DNA from: Acidiferrobacterales bacterium
GTDB lineage: Bacteria > Pseudomonadota > Gammaproteobacteria > Acidiferrobacterales > Sulfurifustaceae
DNA length: 11,349 bases
Reading direction: 5' to 3'
Assembly: GCA_015492195.1 (NCBI GenBank)
Contig: WGFP01000149.1
Location: forward strand, 1 to 11,349
Below are positions 6,148 to 11,349 of the stretch, piece after piece. Under the pieces are notes generated by a model. It did no database searches and had not been told where the DNA came from. It saw only the letters and a program-made list of their open reading frames with translations. The translations under genes were made by a program, and so were the position numbers. How positions within the stretch are numbered: the first letter of the stretch is position 1; every line of letters starts with the position of its first letter.

Positions 6148-7538
6148 GCGTTTCTTCTGAAAAAAAATTGCACGGCCGCCGGAAATCCGATGGGCAGGAT
6201 ATATCGTTGGATCTCGCCAAACCGGTCAGCATCGGCATACTCGGGCTCGGTACCGTAGGCTGCGGCACCGTCAACGTGCTCGCGCGCAACGCGGAGGAAA
6301 TCGCGCGCCGCGCCGGGCGCCGGATCGAAATCATGCAGGCCTCGGCCCGCGACCTCAATAAGAAACGGCCGTGTCCCACCCATGGCATTAAGCTGGTCCA
6401 AGATCCGTGGGATGTCGTGCGCAATCCGGATATCGAAGTCATCGTCGAACTCATCGGCGGCACCGACCCGGCGCGCGCGTTGATTAGGGAGGCCATCGCC
6501 CAGCGGAAGCACGTGGTCACGGCGAATAAAGCCCTGATTGCGACCCATGGCAACGAGATCTTTGCAGCGGCGCAAAAAAGGGGGGTGATGGTGGCGTTCG
6601 AGGCCGCGGTCGCCGGCGGCATCCCGATCATCAAGGCCGTGCGCGAGGGACTGACCGGCAACCGGATCGAATGGCTCGCCGGCATCATTAACGGCACCGG
6701 CAATTTCATTCTGACCGAGATGCGGGAAAAGGGCCGTGATTTCGACGACGTGCTCGCCGAGGCGCAACGCCTGGGTTATGCCGAAGCCGATCCCACTTTT
6801 GACATCGAGGGAATTGACGCAGCCCACAAGCTTACGATCCTGGCGGCCATCGCCTTCGGCATCCCGCTGCAATTCGACAAGGCCTATGTGGAGGGCATCA
6901 GCCGGATTACCCGCGAGGACGTCATGTATGCCGAAGAGTTGGGCTATTGCATCAAACACCTCGGTATTGCGCGTCGCGTCGACGGCGGCGTGGAACTGCG
7001 CGTGCACCCGACGCTGATCCCAAACCGGCGCATCATCGCCAACGTGGACGGCGTCATGAACGCCGTGCTGGTCAAAGGCGATGCCGTGGGTCCGACCCTG
7101 TTCTACGGCGCCGGCGCCGGCGCCGACCCGACCGCCTCGGCCGTGGTCGCCGACCTGGTGGACGTGGTGCGAGCGCTGACCACCGATCCCAACAATCGCG
7201 TGCCGCACCTGGCATTCCAGCCGGACGCATTGTCTGATCTGCCGATCCTGCCGATGGAGCAGGTGGAGACGTCGTATTACCTGCGAATGCGCGCCGACGA
7301 CCGGCCCGGCGTCCTGGCCGACGTCACGCGGATACTGGGCGACCTCGGCATCAGCATCGAGGCGATCCTGCAAAAGGAACCGCACGAGGACGAAAGCGTG
7401 GTGCCGATCATCATATTGACGCACCGCATCAAGGAAGAGTACATGAATGCCGCCATCGCGCAGATCGAAACGCTTGACGTGATCGCCGGCAGCGTGGCGC
7501 GCATCCGCCTGGAACACCTGCGCCGGGACTGGATATAA
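6144..7538 (+). CDS. hom: Homoserine dehydrogenase with C-terminal ACT domain
   Basis: The enzyme reduces aspartate semialdehyde to homoserine with NAD(P)H, the branch point toward threonine and methionine. The 464-residue protein has a Rossmann motif GILGLGTVGCGTVNVL (31-46), TANKALIA with Lys129, the catalytic-domain signatures GIINGTGNFILTEM (180-193) and AEADPTFDIEGIDAAHKL (with Asp225 and Lys229), and an ACT domain at about 378-456 beginning YYLRMRADDRPGV. ACT domains in this family usually mediate feedback inhibition by threonine. It is monofunctional, with no aspartokinase domain. About 26 mostly polar residues precede the usual N-terminus. ATG 6144 overlaps the alaC stop as ATGA, with AAGGAG just upstream (one-base spacing from its last G). 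thrC follows within a few bases. Confidence 0.97.
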   Translation: MSVSSEKKLHGRRKSDGQDISLDLAKPVSIGILGLGTVGCGTVNVLARNAEEIARRAGRRIEIMQASARDLNKKRPCPTHGIKLVQDPWDVVRNPDIEVIVELIGGTDPARALIREAIAQRKHVVTANKALIATHGNEIFAAAQKRGVMVAFEAAVAGGIPIIKAVREGLTGNRIEWLAGIINGTGNFILTEMREKGRDFDDVLAEAQRLGYAEADPTFDIEGIDAAHKLTILAAIAFGIPLQFDKAYVEGISRITREDVMYAEELGYCIKHLGIARRVDGGVELRVHPTLIPNRRIIANVDGVMNAVLVKGDAVGPTLFYGAGAGADPTASAVVADLVDVVRALTTDPNNRVPHLAFQPDALSDLPILPMEQVETSYYLRMRADDRPGVLADVTRILGDLGISIEAILQKEPHEDESVVPIIILTHRIKEEYMNAAIAQIETLDVIAGSVARIRLEHLRRDWI

Positions 7539-7550
7539 GCCGTGGCCCTG

Positions 7551-8627
7551 ATGAGCGCCCGATACACCGGCCTGATCGATAAATACCGCGACCGCCTGCC
7601 GGTGGCGGATGACACCCGCATCATCGGTCTGGGCGAGGGCGCGACCCCGCTCATTCGTCTGAACCATATCCCGCGCGAGCTGGGCGGGCAGGTGGATATC
7701 TACGTCAAGTATGAAGGGCTGAACCCCACCGGTTCGTTCAAGGACCGCGGCATGACCCTGGCCGTGACCAAAGCCGTGGAGGAGGGCAGCCGCGCCGTTA
7801 TCTGCGCCTCGACCGGCAATACCTCGGCCTCCGCCGCGGCCTATGCCGCGCGCGCCGGCATCACGTGCTTTGTTCTGATCCCCGACGGCAAGATCGCGCT
7901 CGGCAAGCTCGCCCAGGCCATGATCCACGGCGCGATCGTGATTCAGATCCGGGGGAACTTCGACGCCGGCATGCAACTGGTGAAAGAAGTCGCCCTCGAG
8001 GCGCCGGTCACCATCGTGAATTCCATCAATCCTTATCGGTTACAAGGCCAAAAGACCGCGGCGTTTGAAATTATCGAGGAGCTCGGTGCGGCGCCGGATT
8101 ACCACTGTCTGCCGGTGGGCAACGCCGGCAACATCACCGCCCACTGGATGGGCTACTGTGAATACGCCGATCACGGCATCGTGAACAACCGCCCGACCAT
8201 GGTCGGTTACCAGGCCGCCGGGGCGGCCCCGTTTATCCTCGGCAAGATGGTCGACAACCCCGAAACCGTGGCCACCGCCATCCGCATCGGCCACCCCCAG
8301 TCCTGGGACAAGGCGTGGCGGGTGCAGAAGGAATCCGGCGGCTGGTTTGACAAATGCACGGACGCGGAAATCCTGTCCGCGCAGAAGTTATTGGCCGGCA
8401 AGGAAGGCGTATTCTGCGAACCGGCCTCGGCGATCTCGCTCGCCGGTGCCATGCGCGACATCAAAAACGGAAAAATCCCCGCGGGCAGCCGAATCGTTTG
8501 CACACTGACCGGCCACGGCCTCAAGGACCCCGATACTGCCATCAAGCAGAGCACGGGGCCGGCGGTCGCAATCAATGCGGAATTGGACGCCGTCAAAAAA
8601 GCGATACTCGACAATCTTGCGGGATAA
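7551..8627 (+). CDS. thrC: Threonine synthase
   Basis: ThrC converts O-phosphohomoserine to threonine using pyridoxal phosphate. From ATG 7551 the protein has 358 residues and begins MSARYTGLIDKYRDRLP, typical of the short single-domain bacterial form; GTG at 7542 would add three residues. The PLP lysine is Lys64 in NPTGSFKDRGM, followed by the CASTGNTSASAAAYAARAG substrate loop, the phosphate-binding PVGNAGNITAHW loop, and a late EPASAISLAG segment. It lies a few bases after hom and is the last gene of the alaC-hom-thrC operon. Homoserine kinase, needed between the two steps, is not in the window, so it must be encoded elsewhere. Confidence 0.97.
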   Translation: MSARYTGLIDKYRDRLPVADDTRIIGLGEGATPLIRLNHIPRELGGQVDIYVKYEGLNPTGSFKDRGMTLAVTKAVEEGSRAVICASTGNTSASAAAYAARAGITCFVLIPDGKIALGKLAQAMIHGAIVIQIRGNFDAGMQLVKEVALEAPVTIVNSINPYRLQGQKTAAFEIIEELGAAPDYHCLPVGNAGNITAHWMGYCEYADHGIVNNRPTMVGYQAAGAAPFILGKMVDNPETVATAIRIGHPQSWDKAWRVQKESGGWFDKCTDAEILSAQKLLAGKEGVFCEPASAISLAGAMRDIKNGKIPAGSRIVCTLTGHGLKDPDTAIKQSTGPAVAINAELDAVKKAILDNLAG

Positions 8628-8632
8628 TGCCT

Positions 8633-8674
8633 GCAAGCTTGCTTAAAGTAATACGCGCGCGCATCTTATGCGCG
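8633..8674. terminator. Hairpins between convergent thrC and thioredoxin-like gene
   Basis: A 10-bp palindrome GCAAGCTTGC (8633-8642) is followed by CGCGCAT-CTT-ATGCGCG (8658-8674), a 7-bp GC-rich stem with a 3-nt loop. It sits six bases after the thrC stop and before the stop of the convergent gene. No T-run follows the second hairpin on either strand, so if it terminates transcription it is not by the canonical intrinsic layout. Confidence 0.4.
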
Positions 8675-8714
8675 GCATGCTGATAAATGTGGTGGAGATT
8701 CGGCGTTTCCAAAG

Positions 8715-9737
8715 TTAGCGCCAGAGATCCACAACAACGCCTTGCTCTCGCAGATGGTCGGCGCGCATGCGGATAAAGCGCTGCAAACTGGGTTGACGTT
8801 TGTAGGCTCCGGAAGCGGCGTAATCCAGCACTGATTGCACATGAAAGGCCTTGAGAAAGGCCTCGGTGCGGATCACCTCCTCGCCGTCCACGAACAGGAC
8901 GGCCGTCGGGATATAGGCAATATCCAACTCGTCCGCCCATTTGCGGGCGGTGGTTTTTTTGCCGTCCGGCGTCACCACCGGGGTATCGCTCCAGCGATCC
9001 AGCTGAATGACTTTGAAACGCTTGATTTGTTCCAGGGTGGCGGGCTGCTTGAAGATATTTTTGTGCAACCGATCGCAGGAGGCGCAGTCTTTTTGTTCAA
9101 AGAACACCGCGATCGGTTTATCGGATTTAAGCTTGGCCAAGTCATAGGGCGGCTTGACGAAAAATGATTGTTTATGAAGCCTCCCCGCAGCCGGCGGGGG
9201 CGCGAGTTTGGCGTAGTATTCACGAAACGGCATTTTCTTTTCCTGCTTCTCGGCCACGTATCTCAGCGCCGCCAGAAATTGATGCGGGGGATAATAACCA
9301 TTGATGCGCAGCACCGTTTCATTTTGTTCATTAAAGAACAATATCGTCGGCGTGAACCAAACCTTGAGACTGGCGGCGAATGCCTTTTCCGTAAACGCCT
9401 TGCCCGAGAAATCTATGACCTCACGGTCGCCCCATAGATTAATCTCAATGGCGTCAAAGTGTTTCCGGGTATAATCAACGATGTGTTTCTGGCTGAAGTT
9501 GTTATTGAAAAGTTCGGCGCAGTAAGGGCAACCCTTCTGACCAAAATAGATAAACAGGCGCTTCTTGTTCGCGGCGGCTTCGCGCACGTCCTCCCGAAGA
9601 TCGAGAAATGAATGCTTGAACCAGGCGGGAATCTCGACATCGCCGACGCCGCGAAGTTCGGCCTTCTTCACGGCTGCTCCTGCGGAGAAAGCGAATAACA
9701 GCATAACAAGCGCCGTGAATGTTCTCAGCTCGATCAT
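8715..9737 (-). CDS. Exported protein with two tandem thioredoxin-fold domains (SoxW/thioredoxin-related)
   Basis: The 340-residue protein starts with a signal peptide (MIELRTFTALVMLLFAFSAGAA, likely cut near residue 22, no lipobox Cys), so it should act in the periplasm. Domain 1 (about 45-165) carries the redox motif GCPYC (Cys70, Cys73) and a cis-Pro in FTPT (Pro130). Domain 2 (about 190-300) carries DCASC (Cys218, Cys221) and a cis-Pro in YIPT (Pro277). Each domain has both active-site cysteines, so both can in principle exchange disulfides. It resembles the thioredoxin-related COG2143/SoxW group, members of which appear near sulfur-oxidation genes, but no sox gene is present here and the substrate is unknown. 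GTAGGAG six bases before ATG is a strong ribosome site. It is divergent from the RpfE-type gene. Confidence 0.85.
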   Translation of the reverse strand: MIELRTFTALVMLLFAFSAGAAVKKAELRGVGDVEIPAWFKHSFLDLREDVREAAANKKRLFIYFGQKGCPYCAELFNNNFSQKHIVDYTRKHFDAIEINLWGDREVIDFSGKAFTEKAFAASLKVWFTPTILFFNEQNETVLRINGYYPPHQFLAALRYVAEKQEKKMPFREYYAKLAPPPAAGRLHKQSFFVKPPYDLAKLKSDKPIAVFFEQKDCASCDRLHKNIFKQPATLEQIKRFKVIQLDRWSDTPVVTPDGKKTTARKWADELDIAYIPTAVLFVDGEEVIRTEAFLKAFHVQSVLDYAASGAYKRQPSLQRFIRMRADHLREQGVVVDLWR

Positions 9738-9761
9738 GGCAAGCTCCTACGGCCTTTAACG

Positions 9762-9767
9762 TATAAT
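9762..9767 (+). promoter_or_regulatory. TATAAT box in the short divergent intergenic region
   Basis: A perfect -10 hexamer lies 7 bp before the GTG start of the RpfE-type gene, in a gap of only 37 bp between two divergent starts. Position and distance would place the transcription start at or next to the GTG, so the message might be leaderless. The -35 position (about 9739-9744, GCAAGC) is a poor match. On the minus strand TATTAT/TATACG overlap the same bases, so the region may serve both directions. Confidence 0.4.
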
Positions 9768-9774
9768 ATTAGCC

Positions 9775-10869
9775 GTGTCCGGTAAAAAGACAACACAAGA
9801 AACAACGCCTGTGCCGCAAAACGATACCGCCGGTCAACGACATTTGCACCTGATAATTCCAGGGTTATTCGGTCCATGGATCGCAACAGATAAAAACAAT
9901 GCTGCCGAAAGGCCGGCATTGCCGGCGTTGGAAACGCTTTTGGCCCGCGCAGAACCTTTGACACGAGTTTTGCCCGCGAGTTTCGAGGTGACGGTTTTTT
10001 CGCTGTTTGATATCAGCGCCGTGGATGACCAGGATGCCCCCGTCGCTGCGGTAACGCGCGTCCTCGACATGGGAATCATTGACAAGGGCTGGTGGCTGCG
10101 CGCGGACCCGGTGCATCTGCATCCCGACCGCGACCGCCTGATTTTGACCGACAGCCGCCTGCTGGATATCACCCAGGAAGAGGCAAACCGTCTGGCCGCG
10201 GAAATCATGGAAGTTTACGCGACGGACGGTTGGCTGCTTAAAACCCCGCGACCCGATCGCTGGTACCTAAAACCGCGACGGACGCCGAAAATCACCACCA
10301 CGCCGCTGGCGAACGTGATTAACCGCGACATCCATCCCCACCTGCCGCAAGGCAAGGACGGCATGGCGTGGCACGGCGTGCTTAACGAAATCCAGATCTT
10401 GCTGCACACGGCCAATACCAACATAGAGCGTGAACGACAGGGTAAGCTGCCGATCAACAGCCTGTGGTTCTGGGGCGGCGGCAAGCTGCCGCAGATGAAA
10501 CCCGTCCAATGGGCGCAGGTATGGAGCGAGGAGCCGGTGAGCCTCGCGCTCGCACGGCTGTCGGAAATCATGACCTCCGGCATACCGGACAGCTTCGCGG
10601 CATGGCAGAGGCAAGCACAAAAACCCGGCGAGCACCTGATGGTATTGAATGGAGCGAGGAGCGCGGTGCAATACGGTGATCTAGAGGAATGGGCCGGATT
10701 TATGGAAAAACTGGAACGCGATTGGATGATGCCGCTGTTGGACGCCTTGAAAGATAAAACGCTTGCCGGCCTGACTCTGTATTCCGACACCGGCAAGGGA
10801 TATTGTTTAACCTCCCGTCACGCGCGCCGCTGGTGGCGCCGTCGCCGGCCGCTGTTTCGTTATTACTGA
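9775..10869 (+). CDS. RpfE-type regulatory protein (phosphoglycerate-mutase-like, function unknown)
   Basis: The 364-residue protein resembles the RpfE family, also annotated as a phosphoglycerate-mutase-like protein, in which no activity is firmly established. Signatures are HLIIPGLFGPW (24-35), WWLRADPVHLHPDRDRL (106-122), MAWHGVLNEIQ and the Gly-rich NSLWFWGGGKLP (227-238); all look like conserved family blocks from memory. The C-terminus is very basic, RHARRWWRRRR followed by PLFRYY. It has no signal peptide or membrane segment. In Xanthomonas rpfE lies beside recJ, and here recJ starts 14 nt downstream, which supports the assignment and suggests cotranscription. The start is uncertain: GTG 9775 gives this length, and an in-frame GTG at 9811 gives 352 residues. 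No ribosome site precedes either. Confidence 0.8.
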   Translation: MSGKKTTQETTPVPQNDTAGQRHLHLIIPGLFGPWIATDKNNAAERPALPALETLLARAEPLTRVLPASFEVTVFSLFDISAVDDQDAPVAAVTRVLDMGIIDKGWWLRADPVHLHPDRDRLILTDSRLLDITQEEANRLAAEIMEVYATDGWLLKTPRPDRWYLKPRRTPKITTTPLANVINRDIHPHLPQGKDGMAWHGVLNEIQILLHTANTNIERERQGKLPINSLWFWGGGKLPQMKPVQWAQVWSEEPVSLALARLSEIMTSGIPDSFAAWQRQAQKPGEHLMVLNGARSAVQYGDLEEWAGFMEKLERDWMMPLLDALKDKTLAGLTLYSDTGKGYCLTSRHARRWWRRRRPLFRYY

Positions 10870-10883
10870 CCGTCAGCCAAGCA

Positions 10884-11349
10884 ATGAAATATCAGGGCAA
10901 AAAAATCTGTCGTCGGTCTGAGCAACTAAACCAAAACGCGCGGCCAAAAGATAATGGCCTGCCAAGCGACCTGCACCCGGTGCTGGCGCGGATCTACCGC
11001 CTGCGCAACATGAACTCGGCGATGGAACTGGACCGGTCGCTTGAACGCCTGCTTCCACCAACCCGTCTTAAAGGCATGGAACGCGCCGTGGCGCTGCTGG
11101 CATCGATAGTCCGCGAAGATAAACGTATTTTGATTGTGGCGGACTTTGACGCCGACGGCGCCACAAGCTGCGCCCTGGTGGTGCGGGCATTAAGGCAAAT
11201 GGGCGCTACGGATGTCCGCTATGTGGTCCCCAACCGTTTTGAATACGGCTATGGTTTAACGCCGGAGATTGTGGCGCTGGCGGCGCAACAGCGTCCCGAC
11301 TTGATTATCACCGTCGATAACGGCATCTCCAGCATCGACGGCGTACGGG
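10884..11349 (+). CDS. recJ: Single-stranded-DNA-specific exonuclease RecJ, N-terminal part (3' end outside window)
   Basis: RecJ degrades single-stranded DNA 5' to 3' in recombination and repair. The open frame has no stop up to the window end, giving 155 complete codons. It aligns with the E. coli N-terminus: LPSDLHPVLARIYRLRN, LDRSLERLLPP, then the DHH phosphoesterase motif VADFDADGATS with Asp87, Asp89 and Asp91 as likely metal ligands, PNRFEYGYGL (116-125) and ITVDNGISS (142-150, with Asp145). It starts at ATG 10884, 14 nt after the RpfE-type gene, with no clear ribosome site. The rest of the DHH/DHHA1 region lies beyond the window. Confidence 0.95.
   Translation, partial: MKYQGKKICRRSEQLNQNARPKDNGLPSDLHPVLARIYRLRNMNSAMELDRSLERLLPPTRLKGMERAVALLASIVREDKRILIVADFDADGATSCALVVRALRQMGATDVRYVVPNRFEYGYGLTPEIVALAAQQRPDLIITVDNGISSIDGVR

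Noticed and set aside
5829..7976. A 715-codon open frame on the minus strand across alaC, hom and thrC.
   Set aside because: It lies antisense to three clearly recognised genes, has no recognisable domain and is rich in His, Asp, Arg and Gly, as expected from the codon bias of GC-rich genes read backwards.

Overview
The window reads as a stretch of conserved chromosome from a gammaproteobacterium with fairly high GC. The evidence is gene content and order: the end of ihfA followed by a MerR-type regulator and tRNA-Pro(GGG), then surE-pcm-nlpD-rpoS (the E. coli order), then an alaC-like aminotransferase with hom and thrC, and finally an RpfE-type gene directly upstream of recJ. The recJ/rpfE pairing is known to me from Xanthomonas. 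The mix suggests a lineage near Xanthomonadales or the sulfur-oxidising gammaproteobacteria, but I cannot fix the genus from sequence alone.

Layout. Positions 2-647 carry the ihfA 3' end, a merR gene overlapping it by 8 nt, and tRNA-Pro(GGG) with an encoded CCA. Positions 648-882 have no gene, but hold a second copy of the tRNA 3' end plus its downstream flank, and two strong hairpins. Positions 883-4285 are a compact plus-strand cluster for stationary-phase survival and damage repair: SurE (nucleotidase), Pcm (protein isoaspartate repair), NlpD (amidase-activator lipoprotein, here with two LysM domains) and RpoS (stationary-phase sigma factor). An inverted array of 9-mers related to ACAGGATTA separates rpoS from a convergent Mth938-domain gene (4388-4771, minus).

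A promoter region (4772-4938) precedes a tight operon, alaC-hom-thrC (4939-8627), which joins a pyruvate/glutamate-type transaminase to the homoserine dehydrogenase and threonine synthase steps. Converging on thrC is a minus-strand gene for an exported protein with two thioredoxin folds (8715-9737). It is divergent from the RpfE-type gene (9775-10869), which is followed 14 nt later by the first 155 codons of recJ, cut by the window end.

No mobile element, CRISPR array, phage gene, toxin-antitoxin pair or defence system is visible, and I found no clearly novel system. The most unusual points are small: the decayed tRNA-like repeat after tRNA-Pro, the recent-looking LysM duplication in nlpD, the 9-mer inverted array after rpoS, the two-domain thioredoxin, and the uncharacterised RpfE-type protein beside recJ.
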